Below are positions 34,623 to 47,445 of a stretch of DNA of 64,000 bases, one piece after another. Under the pieces are notes generated by a model that saw only the letters and a list, made by a program, of their open reading frames with translations, did not search any database and was not told where the DNA came from. The translations under genes were made by a program, and so were the position numbers. Numbering within the stretch: position 1 is the first letter of the stretch; every line of letters begins with the position of its first letter. Source of the stretch: Pseudovirgaria hyperparasitica (Eukaryota > Ascomycota > Dothideomycetes > Acrospermales > Acrospermaceae); the NCBI RefSeq assembly GCF_010093815.1, contig NW_022985556.1, positions 1,161,183 to 1,225,182 of the forward strand, in the 5' to 3' direction.

Positions 34623-37600
34623 ATGAACATCATTCTTTTTGGCGATCAAACGGCGGACCAGTACTCTTTACTACGCAGAATATGTTCCAAGCGCGATAAT
34701 GCATTACTGTCTTCCTTTTTAGAGCGGGTGGCCGTTGTTTTGAGGGAAGAGGCCCACATATTACCACGTTGGCAGCGTTGCCTGATCCCAGATTTCTTGA
34801 CAGTGGGTCACCTGGTGGAAGCCTACTACGAGAATGGGATGAAGATACCACAGTTAGAGAGCTGTATGGTGACTATATCGCAGCTCGGTCACTATATTGG
34901 GTAAGTTACGTACGTACGCATTGGTATCATTCGCTAACTTCACAGGTACTATGGGGAACACCCGACAGAGCTTCCGACTGCTACAAACAGGAGGATACTG
35001 GGTCTCTGCACCGGTCTCTTTGCTGCCGTTGCTGTGGCTTCTGCACCAGCATTGAGTGATCTTCTTCCTCTCGCTGTAGAGGCTGTCCGTATCGCTTTTC
35101 GCACAGGCACGTGCGTTTCGACGGTGAAGAACGCTCTTGAGCAGAACTCGGAGACCCGCGAGAGCTGGTCGACCATCGTTGCTGGCATCTCGGAAAGCAA
35201 TGCGCGCAAAGCAATCTCTGATTTCCATGGCCGCAACAGCGTATCAGCGTCTAATCAGGCTTACATCAGTGCTGTCAGCACCATGGCCATGACAATCAGT
35301 GGTCCGCCTTCGATTCGAAAACGCTTGTTCGAGGAGTCTGAAGCTTTCAGCAAGACTAACCGTGTCAATATACCCGTTTACGCCCCTTATCATGCATCTC
35401 ATTTGTATAGCTCGACAGACGTTTTAAAGATACTGGATTGCCCAGGCCGGCAAACTCTGCAAAAGTCGCGCCCACATTCGCTATTCCATTCGGCAGCAAC
35501 CGGAATCTGCCATAGTACCTCAAATACGATGGAGCTTATGGAGATAGCACTTACTGAGGTGCTTAGAGAACCGGTACGATGGGACCATCTCCTCCAGGAA
35601 GTCGTTTCGGAAGCCATTTCGACAGGGTCCCAAGAATGTTCTCTCTTCGCTGTCGGTATGACGAATATCACCAACAGCCTCGCCTCAGCCCTCAAAGCAG
35701 GAGGAATTCCGACCGTCACTGTGGTGGATCATTTGAATTGGACCAGTGCCGAACATTCACACGGACGCACACAGAACGACAAAATTGCTATTGTGGGAAT
35801 GGCCGGACGGTTTCCAAATGCTGCTTCTCACGAACAGCTGTGGGAGTTACTTGAGAAGGGATTGGATGTCCATCGAGAAATTCCATCAGATCGATTTGAC
35901 GCCCAGGCGCATTATGACCCGTCCGGTAAAGGCAAGAACAAAAGTCACACGAAATTCGGTTGCTTTATTGATGAGCCTGGCCTTTTTGACCCGCGGTTTT
36001 TCAATATGTCTCCCCGAGAGGCGGCGCAGACCGATCCTATGGGTCGCCTCGCCCTCACAACAGCCTATGAGGCTCTGGAGATGTCGGGCTATGTCCCAAA
36101 TCGTACCCCCTCGACCAAAGTACATCGTATCGGCACATTCTACGGACAGACGTCCGATGACTGGCGTGAAATCAACGCGTCTGAGAATGTCGACACTTAC
36201 TTCATTACTGGCGGCGTGCGTGCTTTTGCCCCTGGCCGCATTAACTACTACTTCAAATTTAGTGGTCCATCGTACAGTGTTGATACAGCCTGTTCAAGTA
36301 GTCTGGCCGCTATCCAGCTCGCTTGTACATCCCTCTGGGCCGGTGATTGTGATACCGCCTGTGCAGGTGGACTGAACGTTTTGACAAACCCAGATATTTT
36401 CTCTGGCCTTAGCAAAGGACAGTTTTTGTCGAAGACTGGAAGTTGTAAAACGTATGATAACGATGCTGACGGATATTGTCGCGGAGATGGCTGTGGAACG
36501 GTCATCTTGAAGCGTTACGAGGACGCTGTTGCGGACAAAGACAATATCCTTGGTTGCATTCTAGGCGCAGCCACCAACCATTCTGCGGAGGCAGTGTCTA
36601 TTACACATCCTCACGCTGGAGCCCAGGAGTTTCTGTACAAGAGGGTCCTTGCAAATGCCGGTGTTGATGCCCACGAAATTTCTTATGTCGAAATGCACGG
36701 GACTGGTACGCAGGCTGGTGATGGTATCGAGATGACGTCCGTCACCAACGCATTCGCTCCGAGGCACCGACAACGTCTCCCACATGAGACGCTCCATCTA
36801 GGTGCCATCAAAGCGAACATCGGACACGGCGAAGCTGCGTCAGGCATCAACTCACTCATCAAAGTCATGATGATGTTCCAGAAGAACGTCATACCAGCCA
36901 ACGTCGGCATCAAGGGAGTCATGAACAAGACCTTTCCGAAGGACCTGCTCCAGAGGAACGTTCATATCGAAACGAAACAGGTAGCGTTCCCTCGACATGG
37001 TGCTGAGAAGCGGAAGATTTTCTTGAACAACTTCAGCGCCGCAGGTGGCAACACAGCGATAGTTCTCGAAGATGGTCCACTTCAGAAGGCCCCCACTGTA
37101 GACGACCCAAGATCATCACACGTGGTTACCGTGACGGCAAGGTCGATCGCATCACTCAAAAGAAACATCGAGAACTTGACGAAGTACCTGGTGGACAATC
37201 CGACAACAACACTGCCTAGCTTGTCCTACACGACGACTGCTCGGCGAATCCAACATAATTATCGTGTCGCCTTCACTTCGTCTGCTATCACCACAGCGCA
37301 AGACAACTTGAGAGCGCAGCTCAAAGACTCATACAGTCCTGCCGCTATGGCACCTACGAAGGTTGCATTCACTTTCACTGGACAAGGTTCACAATATACC
37401 GCAATGGGTCAAAAGTTATACAAAGACCTTCCATCGTACAGGGCCGAGATTGACCAGCTTGACGGCCTCGCACGTCTCCAGGGCTTCCCTTCGTTCCTAC
37501 CGTTAATCGATGGGGCTGACGTGAAAACACTCTCACCGGTTGTTGTTCAGCTCGGGATGGCATGCGTGCAAGTTGCCATAGCACGTATGTGGTCTGCCTG

Positions 37601-40600
37601 GGGTGTATCTCCGGTCGTAGTGGTTGGTCACAGCTTAGGAGAGTACGCCGCTCTCCATGTTGCAGGCGTACTTTCTGTAAGCGACATGATATTCCTCGTG
37701 GGACGGCGTGCGCAACTCCTCGAGTCGGACTGCACTGCCAACACTCACGGAATGCTTGCTGTAAAGGCGAACATCGATACGCTATCCAATACTCTTGGCT
37801 CCGACATGATTGAGGTTGCATGTGTCAATGGTCCCGAGGAGACTGTTCTTTGTGGTACGATCGCTGTCATCGAGTCAACCAGCAGCATCCTGACCACGCG
37901 AGGGATCAAGTCGACCAAGTTGAATGTCTCATTCGCGTTTCATTCTTCTCAAGTTGACCCTATCTTGGCCGCGTTCAAGCAAGCCGCATCCTCCGTTGTC
38001 TTCAACAAGCCATCCATTCCGCTGCTGTCGCCACTGACGGGGAGCGTTATCCGTGAGGCCGGTACTGTCTGTCCAGAATATCTCGTTCGCCACGCTCGCG
38101 AGACTGTCAATATGTGGGCAGCGCTAGACGAAGGCAGTAATGTGAAGCTGGTAGATGAGAAGACGGCCTGGTTGGAGATCGGCGCCCACCCAGTATGCAG
38201 TGGAATGGTCAAGAGCTCCTTGGGTGGATCACCAGTTGCTGCTGCCTCATTGCGCCGGAACGAAGACCCTTGGAACACTATTGCCAATAGCATTGCCACC
38301 TTATTCTTAGCTGGCGTGCCTTTTGACTTCAACGAATATCACCGGGAGTTTAACGACGCACATCAGCTCCTGACTTTACCAACTTACTCTTTTGACCAGA
38401 AAAAGTACTGGCTGGACTACCATAACAATTGGACCTTGACGAAGGGTGAGAGTCTGAAGAGCATCGACCTAAAACCGGCACCCATCGTTGAGACCAAGTC
38501 GAAACTTTCTACCACATCATGCCAACGCATTGTACACGAGGAGCTTCACGCCAACACCGGAACCGTTGTTATTCAGTCAGACTTGGCAGAGCCAAAGCTT
38601 CACAAGGCTGTCAGTGGTCACCTTGTCAACGACTCTGCGCTTTGCCCGTCATCATTATACGCTGATATGGGATTGACTGTGGCAGACTATCTATACAAGC
38701 AACTCAGACCTGGGGCTCCCGAAGTAGCGTACAATCTCTGTAAGATGGAAGTTCCGAAACCGTTGATTGCCACACTCCCACCTCCACCAGAAGGCCAGCA
38801 TATCCAGCTAGAAGCAACAGCTGATCTTGAGCTGAGACAAGTTCAGCTGAAGTTCCGGAGTGTCACGCCACATGGCAAAGTACTCGTCGAACACGCACAT
38901 GCAACAGTGCGTTACGAGGACCCCGAGAATTGGCGAGACGAGTGGCGGAGGACTCAATACATGGTTCAGACCCAGATCGACATTCTCCATCAAAAGCTTC
39001 AATCTGGTGGCGCCTCCAAGATCTTGCGGGGTATGGCATATAAGCTATTTAAGGCTCTTGTTGACTACCAACCAGCCTATCAGGGGATGGAGGAAGTCAT
39101 TCTCGATGGAAAAGAGACGGAAGCCACTGCTTCTATCCGATTCCAAACTACGCCTGATGATGGAACCTTTTACTGCTCACCGTACTGGATCGACTCCCTG
39201 GCTCATATCTCCGGCTTCATTGTTAATGCGTCTGATGTAGTGAATTCTGCAGACAGCGTATACATTTCCCACGGTTGGAAGGAGGTTAAGATCTCTAAAC
39301 CTCTTTCGGCGGACAAGCAATACCGCTCCTATGTTCGCATGCAGCCCGCTCCGGGTAACGTTAGAGTCGGAGACGTCTACATACTAGAAGGTAAAGATAT
39401 CATTGGCATGGTCACCGGACTTAAATTCCAGGAGATACCGCGACGTGTGCTGAACATCATGATGCCGCCTGCGAAAAAGGCTATTGGACGGCCAACGCCT
39501 GCTCCCATCGAAGCCCCTGTCTCTGCAGTGACGATTCCAAAAATCACTACCAAGCAAATCATCAAACAAAGACCAAACCAGGAGAAGAGGCAGCAAGCAA
39601 AGAATGTCAAAGCGGTTGTTGCTAAGCAAGCCGGATCAATAATCAGTAGCCGGGTCATGAGTATCATCTCAGAAGAGACCGACGTGGACATGTCCGAACT
39701 CGTAGATGATGCCGCTTTTGAGAACCTTGGTGTCGACTCTCTCATGTCTCTGACTATTTCTGCCAAGTTTAGAGAGGATCTCAACATGGACATTAGTTCC
39801 ACACTCTTCACTGATTATCCCACAGTCGGAGCCATGAAACAATTCTTCGCACAATTCGATGGTGGTGTACCGCTACCAGAGCAGTCTGACTCCGAAGATG
39901 ATGATAGTGTACCTTCCGACAATCTAGAGACCCCCTGTGATGACGGGCTGTCGGAAACGCCGCCAAGCTCAGTCCCGAGCTCGGTCGCCAGCGATGCCGG
40001 GAAAGATATTCAAGGGAAGGGTGAAGCTATCCACCTTGAAGTCAATGTGAATCCTGCAGGTCTACCAAGTCTTGCCCGCAAGATCGTCGCAGAAGAGATG
40101 GGCGTGTCAGTGTCCGAAATCTCTGACAAGGCCGATCTTTCAGAGATGGGTATGGACTCTCTCATGAGCTTGACAATCCTGAGCTCCCTTCGCGAGCATA
40201 CTGGGCAAGAGATACCTTCAGAGTTTCTTGTGGCAAATACAACCATAGAGGACATAGAGAATGCTCTGGGTTTGAGACCGAAGGCTATCGCTGAAGTTCG
40301 CCTCACTTCTACCAAACCCCACGTCAAGCCAAAGAGGCCGTCCCTCGCCGTCGTTAACAAGAAGCTTCAAGTCCGTAATATCGCGATGTATCCCCCTGCG
40401 ACATCTGTGCTTCTACAAGGAAATGCTAAGATAGCAACGAAAAAGCTCTTCCTGCTTCCTGACGGCTCCGGTTCCGCCACTTCATATGTCTCAATACCCA
40501 AGATCTCTCCCGATGTCGCTGTTTATGGTCTGAATTGTCCTTTCATGAAGACCCCAACAGACTTTACCTGCGGTATAGAGACAGTGGCGGCTATCTATGT

Positions 40601-41233
40601 TGCTGAAATGAGACGTCGTCAACCCAGTGGCCCTTACATCATTGGCGGATGGTCTGCTGGCGGTGTCATCGCATATGAAGTCGGCATGCAGCTCATAAAC
40701 CAAGGCCAGGTCGTCGACCGTCTGGTATTGATAGATTCCCCATGTCCTGTCAGACTTGATCCATTACCAGCCCGTCTGCACGTCTTCTTCGACTCAATTG
40801 GTCTTCTAGGTACTGGAAAGCCTGGTGGTACTCCTGGCTGGCTGCTACCGCACTTTTCTGCGTCCATTCAGGCGTTGAAGGAATACGAGCCTGCTCCTAT
40901 GGATCCAAAGAAGGCGCCAAAGGTCTGCGCTATCTGGTGCACTGATGGTGTCTGTAAGCCCGGCGACCCAAGACCTCCTCCTGGCGAAGGAGAGGATCCA
41001 GCGCCTATGACGTGGCTTCTGAATGACCGCACAGATTTTGGTCACAATGGCTGGGCACAACTTATGCCAGAGGAGAACTTTGAGTGCGCGGTGATGGGAG
41101 GGAACCATTTCACGATGATGAAAGATGATCACGTAGGTTCATGTCACGTTCCATGCACGTCTAACGACTAATGATTCCATAGGCTAAGACGCTTGGTCGT
41201 TTGATTCAGAAAGGTTTGGGGATCCAAGTATGA
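34623..41233 (+). CDS. pks1: Non-reducing polyketide synthase, SAT-KS-MAT-PT-ACP-ACP-TE (melanin PKS)
   Basis: Predicted 1,3,6,8-tetrahydroxynaphthalene synthase, the first enzyme of DHN melanin. Exons are 34623-34900, 34946-41132 and 41183-41233 (introns 45 and 50 nt), giving 2,171 aa. In order: SAT with GLCTG (Cys114); KS from about 372 with DTACSSS (Cys542), EMHGTGT and KANIGHGE; malonyl acyltransferase with FTGQGSQY and GHSLGEYAA (Ser989); product-template domain with GHLVNDSALCPSSLYADM (His1318); two ACPs with GVDSLMSL (Ser1691) and GMDSLMSL (Ser1831); thioesterase/Claisen cyclase with GGWSAGG (Ser1996) and GGNHFTMM (His2147). There are no KR, DH or ER domains. All key residues are intact. 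Two ACPs plus TE match Pks1/Wa-type synthases; the exact chain length is inferred from the brn1 and cmr1 neighbours. Confidence 0.95.
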
Positions 41234-42072
41234 ATATGAGATTGCATTTCCTTTGTTTGGGTCTCGTTCGCTATCTCGGTGTAAATGGCTTGGTGTTCAC
41301 AGTTAATGATACCGGATGGACGATGATGCATTTCTGGGTACACGCTACGGAGAAATTGAAACAAACATGAAAGAGATGGTAATGGAGGATACATGATTGG
41401 GGTCTTGTTAGCATTCTGAAGCGTTTCCTCTTACATTTCATCACCATCACTTAATATCTCGTAGAAACACATTTCCTGCTAAGACTTTTTCCGCTGTATA
41501 TAGAACCTAGTATATCTCATTATCTGTACTGTATGATCTGTTCTGTTATGCAATGCCGTGTTGTCTTGTGCGTTATCCAGCTTTGCAAGCGGCCCGTCGG
41601 ACACTATCCGATGTCCGCACTGGCCATGGATGGATGTTTCGGACTGTGTCAGAATGTCATTTCCGCTCCAATGTACTGCATGTCGACCTCGTCGGAGTCG
41701 TACATAGGCGACTCACAGAAGGCTCGTCATACGGGACAGAAGCATGGTTGGAACGAGTCGGGGCAGTGATGAGTCGATATGGCGATTAAAAAGCTGGATG
41801 TTGGCACAAGCATACAATGCGAGAACTAATGACATTATGTGAAAAAACAGCGACGAACATGATTGTCCAAGGATGCATACGGAAGGATGCAGTATACACA
41901 TTGTCTAGTCGATGTATATATACATAGAATCGGCCCTATGAATTAAGCCTCCTAATCCTAGGATTTTCAACATGTAGTTGGCAGAGTTCCCACACGGCGA
42001 TGCCCTCCCAATGCCCATATATGATACACGCGCCCATCTGAAGAACGCCGTCTTAAGACCCTGACTGTTGAC
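41234..42072. other. Convergent spacer PKS / DnaJ gene
   Basis: 839 nt between two convergent stop codons. AT-rich patches are visible near 41,500 and 41,915-41,930 (palindromic TATATATA-like). No gene or RNA was recognised. Confidence 0.6.
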
Positions 42073-43709
42073 TCAGCCAAAGTTGAAGCCACCTGGAAAT
42101 CCTCCTCCTTGAAACTTGAAACCCCCACCGCCTCCTCCGAACGGCATCCCGCCACCGCCGCCTTGTTTGAAGAAAAACTGCTGCCCACCTGGGCCGCTGA
42201 ACGGCGAGCCCTGGAATGGCCCACCCTGTTGCTGCTCCGGATTATTTGGGTCATCACCGTTATCGAACCTTGCCTTCAGTTCCGGGTCACTAAGCACCTC
42301 ATATGCTTCGTTGATACTCGCCATCTTCTTCTCCGCATCTTCCTTCGTGATGCCTTGTGTCGCAGCCTTGTCGGGGTGAAACTGTTTTGTCAAGCCGCGG
42401 TATGCCTTTTTGATCTGGCGCTCGTCGGCCTCGCGGGATACACCAAGAACCTTGTAGTAGTCCTTTTGCTTGGAGATTTTCAGCTGCTTTTGTGCTTTGC
42501 CGAGAAGTTCGTTGATCTTTCGATTTTGGGGGTGGTGTTGGGCGGCGTCGTTGAGGGTGTTGATGGCAGGTTCCCATTCCTCAGCGTCGTAGTGGTCGTG
42601 TGCCTTGATGAGCATCGCGTGGATGTTGGTTGAGTCCCAGGCGAGAATTTCGTGGCAGTAAGGGGTGGCGCGTTTGCGGTTGTTCATCTGTTAACTATAA
42701 GTGATTTATTTGGGGAGACGATTCTGTCACTCCTTACCTCCATGTATGCCTCACACGTTATCTCGACGAGATTTCGGTATAGCCCTGCTGGTGACATTGG
42801 ATGAATGTAGCCCTGTGCTTTGAAGTCCTTGACGTCGTCTTTGACCTCTTGCAATAAGCCCACCTCATCTCCGGATTTGATGAGCTGTTTGACAGCCGCC
42901 GCATAAGATCTCTTGTCCACTTGTGCTCGAATCGTCTTTAATCGTTTCTCAATGGATTTTTCTCGTTTCATAAGTTTCATGCATTGTTTTGAGTCTGGGT
43001 CAGACTGCAAGCATTTTCGGATCTGGGTCAGGCCCTTCTCGGTCTCTCCAAGAGAGTAGAAAGTCATGGCCGATATTTGTAGATGCGGTTCCACCGAGCC
43101 AGTGGAAATTTGGAGAACATGCTGTAAGTCGCTGACTCCTTCCATTACTTCACCGCGCTCCAAGCGACATCTCGCTCTTAATTTGCGGAGATCTAGTGCT
43201 GTACCGGCGGTGAGGATGGCCACTCCGGCTTGCGAGACACAAGCCTCCCAGTCCCCTTTCTTTGCAGCTTGTTCGGCCAATATCGCTGCCCCTTCAGCAC
43301 TTTCAAGCTCCGATAACTCTTCGGCTTTCCCCGCTGCCCTGTAGTCTGCTCGAGCTCCCGCCCAGTCCGCGTTCCTGCTCTTTATTTTTGCGCGCTGCGT
43401 CAGGGCCCCTTCATGGTTCGGCTTCAGGCTCAACACTTTGTCAAAATCGAGTTGCGCCATGTTGTTGCGCCCGATAGATAGATAGGTAGTCGCTCGTCGG
43501 AAGATGGTCATGTAGTTCTGTGGATCACGAGCGATGGCGACATCGTAGTAAGTCAAGGCATCGTGGGTGTCGCCTGCTATAAATCTTGCATGCGCAGACT
43601 CAAGGAGCTTCGAAATCGGTGTGTCTACAGGTATATCGGCAGGGCTCAGCGCGGAGACGGTCGAGAAAACCAGTGCTCCCAGAGCGATTGGGGCAATTGA
43701 GAGTATCAT
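42073..43709 (-). CDS. ER DnaJ/TPR co-chaperone, P58IPK/DNAJC3 type
   Basis: Hsp40 co-chaperone of BiP/Kar2 in the ER lumen. Exons are 42738-43709 and 42073-42687 with a 50-nt intron, giving 528 aa. An N-terminal signal peptide (ILSIAPIALGALVFSTVSA) is followed by repeated TPR units from about residue 30 to 385 (for example HARFIAGDTHDALTYYDVA and AQLDFDKVLSLKPNHEGAL). The J domain starts at DYYKVLGVS (about residue 400), with HPD at 428-430 and NEAYEVLSDPELKARFD after it. The tail is Gly/Phe-rich. There is no KDEL-like end, as in metazoan P58IPK. It is divergent from the GH5 gene. Confidence 0.93.
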
Positions 43710-44465
43710 TGCGGAGTCTGAGGACGGTGCAGTGGCAGGCGGTTAGCCTGGTGTTGTTTAGGGCATATATATTATTAGTGAAGCCAGGTGAACTCTACAG
43801 AGGTTGCGGAGTTGGAGTAGAATGGGACTGAGGAATTATTCAAGTAGTGATGTATTGAAGCCAGATGGCCACTTCTTATCGACTACAGACATGCCTGAGG
43901 CATGAATGTCGTTGACCACCATTCCTTCTCCCATTGGTCAGTGAATGCCGAAAACGGCAAGTTCGTACACATGCTCGTCGAACTTCTGCCATGCTAACTA
44001 ACACGATGGATGGATGAATCCTGGCTTGGGCGCCATAAAATCGCGCTTGAAACGTGTCACTCGGAAGGATCCGGACATCCCGAGAGGGAGACGAGATGTA
44101 CAGACTTCGAAGAGTCTGTAATTAACACTAAGTTGAACTTTTATGAATCGAGTAAAGACTATGATCATCGTATTACTGTATAAACGAAGCTCATGCAGAA
44201 GATGTGGCTCGTGAGCTCGTGGCGCTCATTAGAGCTATTTGGGCCCAAGGGTCTCGGAAGCGTTTCCCGAACCGTAATGAGATCACCACGCGAGCTTGAC
44301 GTCGTGAAGCTCTGCAGTCCACGAGGGCAGATTGGTTGCATGCTCAGAGTCAACTGTACTGCCTGTGCACTTCTTGCAAGCTTCTTTTATTGACGATTAC
44401 ACTAGCTCTCATGTTTGCATAGTCATATCCTTCCATCAGCCCCTATTTGCCTTTGCTCTCCTCAA
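43710..44465. promoter_or_regulatory. Divergent promoter region DnaJ gene / GH5
   Basis: 756-nt spacer. The part near the GH5 start is pyrimidine-rich (CCTTCCATCAGCCCC). No unfolded-protein-response element could be assigned with confidence. Confidence 0.4.
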
Positions 44466-46886
44466 ATGGCTCCCTTGCGTCTCCGCATAGACGGCCGCGT
44501 GTTTCGCGACGAGCACGACCGCGAGATTACCCTCCACGGGATTAACGTCGCAGGTGATGCGAAGTTTCCCACCATTCCCGATCTGCCCTCCCATGTTGCT
44601 GAGAATTTCTTCGAAGGCGACACTGTATCCTTCGTTGGCCGCCCCTTCTCCGTCGATGAGGCCCACGTACATTTTGCTCGCTTAAAGAGATATGGTTACA
44701 ACACTATACGATATGTTTTCACATGGGAAGCCATAGAACATGCTGGCCCGGGAACATATGATGAAGAATGGATTCAACATACTATTTCAGTTCTGCGTCT
44801 CGCCGGAGAATATGGGTTTATGGTTTTTATGGACCCTCATCAGGACGTAGTATGTCACACCACTACCATAACTCCAGTGGGCTACTAATATAAAAGTAGT
44901 GGTCGCGCTTCTCTGGAGGTTCAGGTGCCCCTATGTGGACTATATATGCCTGTGGGCTCAATCCTAAGACATTCCACGTAACAGAAGCGGCCTTAGTTCA
45001 GAATGTCTACAAAGACCCTATCACATTCCCTAAGATGATATGGGCTACCAACTATCAGCGAATGGCTTGTCAAGTGATCTTTACGCTCTTTTTCGCAGGC
45101 AGAGAGTTCGCTCCCAAAGCCGTAATAGACGGGAAAAACATTCAGGACTATCTTCAAGATCATTTTCATAATGCTTGCAGGCATCTGGCACAGCGAATGC
45201 ACGAGGCTGGAGGACTTGAAAATGAAATTGTGATCGGGTGGGAAACGCTAAACGAGCCGAACCGTGGGATGATTGGCTGGCACGACCTTGCGCAGTTCCC
45301 AAGTGAGATAAAACTACGCAAGGGAAGTTCTCCTACAGCATGGCAAGCTATTCTCAACGGATCTGGCCGAGCTTGCGAAGTGGAAACTTGGGAATTCGGG
45401 GGCATGGGGCCTTTCAAATCAGGCTCGGTGTTGGTTGACCCCGAAGGTCAGAGCGCGTGGCTGCCTACCACGTACGATGATACTTTCTATGGCTGGAAAA
45501 GAGACCCTGACTGGAGACTTGGGGAATGCCTTTGGGCACAGCATGGCATATGGGATCCTGCGACTGATGCCTTAGTTCAAAAGAATTACTTCTCCAAAGA
45601 CCCACGCAGCGGAAAGCTAATCGATTACGAGTACTTTACAAATCACTGGTTCATGGATTTCTACCGCAGATACCGCGACGCAATACGGAGTGTTTTCTCA
45701 GGGTCTGTCATATTCTGTCAACCTCCAGTCTTAGAGATACCCCCTGCCCTCAAAGGCTCGCCAGATGACGATCCCAATATGGTTTTTGCACCCCACTTCT
45801 ATGACGGTATTACGTTAATGACGAAAAAATGGTGTGTACCATTCGCTTCACAAGCATGCAGAGAATAACGGTGATACAGGAATAGGATATGGAATGTTGA
45901 TGTCTTTGGTGTGCTGCGTGGCAAGTACTGGTCTCCTGCTTTCGCCGTTAAGATAGGGGAGACAGCCATTCGTAATTGCTTTAAGGACCAACTTACTGCA
46001 ATCCAAAAGGAAGGAATGGATTACATGGGCACGAGGCCATGTGTGTTCACCGAAATTGGAATACCTTATGATATGGATGATCAGTATGCGTATAAGACGG
46101 GCGATTACACAAGTCAAACGCTGGCCATGGATGCAAACCATTTTGCCTTAGAGGGAAGCAATGCGAATGGTTTCACCTTATGGGTATACGTCGCTAGTGT
46201 GAGTACAGCAAATAGTCTAAAATGGAGAAGTGCTAATTAGCAAAAAGAACAATCACAAATGGGGAGATCAATGGAATGGAGAAGATCTCTCTATATTCTC
46301 GAAGGATGATCGACCACTTCCCCTATCGCCCTTTTCTCGCAATCAGTCGACCGCCTCTTTCGACAATACATCACCTTCGTTTTCACAAAGCCAAACGTCA
46401 GAAGCCCCAAGCGTCACACCTTCTACATTGAAGGACTCGCTGTCCCCTCATGCCATGAGCTCCAAAACAAGCAAAAGTGCTGAACCTGGGTCAGGCTTCC
46501 GGGCTGCTGAAGCCTACATTCGACCTACTCCAATAACGACATGCGGCGACATTGTATCATACGGTTTTGATCTGCGCAATTGTGTCTTTAAGCTTGAATT
46601 GATCACCCCGAGTGCTACGAGTGAAAACGCGCCTACTGAAGTGTTTCTACCAGAATTTCACTTTCCACCTGGGAACACCACCGTAGAAGTTAGCGGCGGT
46701 AAATGGCAGATTAACATTGGCGATAAAAATAATGGCCTCATCCAAATACTGCGATGGTGGCACGCCGCAGGCGAACAAACTATTACAGTGAAAGGCGTCA
46801 TTCAGCGGCCAGGGCTCATGCTGGATAAGGAAGAAGAAGCGGGCTACATAGAGCAGTGCCAGCAGCGCAATTGCACCCTCATGTAA
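44466..46886 (+). CDS. GH5 steryl-beta-glucosidase / glucocerebrosidase-like (EGCrP/Sgl1 family)
   Basis: Glycoside hydrolase family 5 enzyme of the fungal group that removes glucose from ergosteryl glucoside or glucosylceramide. Exons are 44466-44849, 44900-45831, 45880-46198 and 46248-46886 (introns 50, 48 and 49 nt), giving 757 aa. The catalytic acid is Glu247 in ETLNEPN and the nucleophile Glu497 in VFTEIGIPYD. Other marks are LHGINVAGD, FMDPHQDVWSRFSGGSGAP across the first splice, and NNHKWGDQWNGEDLS across the last. The last acceptor was placed at caaaaag|aac because only it restores that motif in frame. There is no signal peptide. A Ser-rich linker (about residues 560-625) separates the barrel from a C-terminal beta domain. 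The precise substrate is inferred. Confidence 0.88.
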
Positions 46887-47445
46887 TGCAGCTTTGGATA
46901 CCTGAAGAAGCTTTAGCGACTCAATATCTGCATTCTGTGGGCACTGGGCATCGTTCTAGTCTAAATGACGAAACTTTTAAGACCGCAATAATGTATCATT
47001 TAAGTCACAGATTCGAGGTGGAGCACAATCAAATATCCTTGTCTTTGGCGCGCGGTACGACAACGGCTGTGCGCTAGGGCTAGGTCCCCCCACAAGCAAC
47101 TAAGGTCAGCTAACAGCTTGGTCGGTGAGGTAATTTAATTAACAGTCTGCATTCCTGTAACTCTTGCGAACACTACAAGTCTGACGCACACATCGCGAAA
47201 AACTAACAGGAGATTCAAGTTTCACCTCTTTCATAGATACATTTCTTTGAAAGATATGAGTACTTTACTTACCCCACTAACGAATTACACCCTCACCTGC
47301 TTCATCACTTATAAACGAAGCTAGCTGAAGAGCTCCCCTCGTGTTTCGCCATCACAAGTCATTCTTGAGCATTCCTTCCGAGCATTCTTGCACTCAAAAC
47401 GCTTGCTCGAAGCTCCAGTCCTTCTTGGAAGAAATAGCGCTCATC
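46887..47445. other. Spacer GH5 to exportin gene
   Basis: 559 nt in tandem orientation. The right part should be the exportin promoter and leader. The frame upstream of the chosen exportin ATG is open to a GTG but lacks an ATG. Nothing else is seen. Confidence 0.5.

Noticed and set aside
42109-42633. 174-codon plus-strand frame opposite the DnaJ exon
   Set aside because: Overlaps the J domain and Gly-rich tail on the other strand; composition artefact.
46243-46247. GH5 last-intron acceptor at attag instead of caaaaag
   Set aside because: Frame would be lost; only the caaaaag acceptor yields VYVASNNHKWGD.
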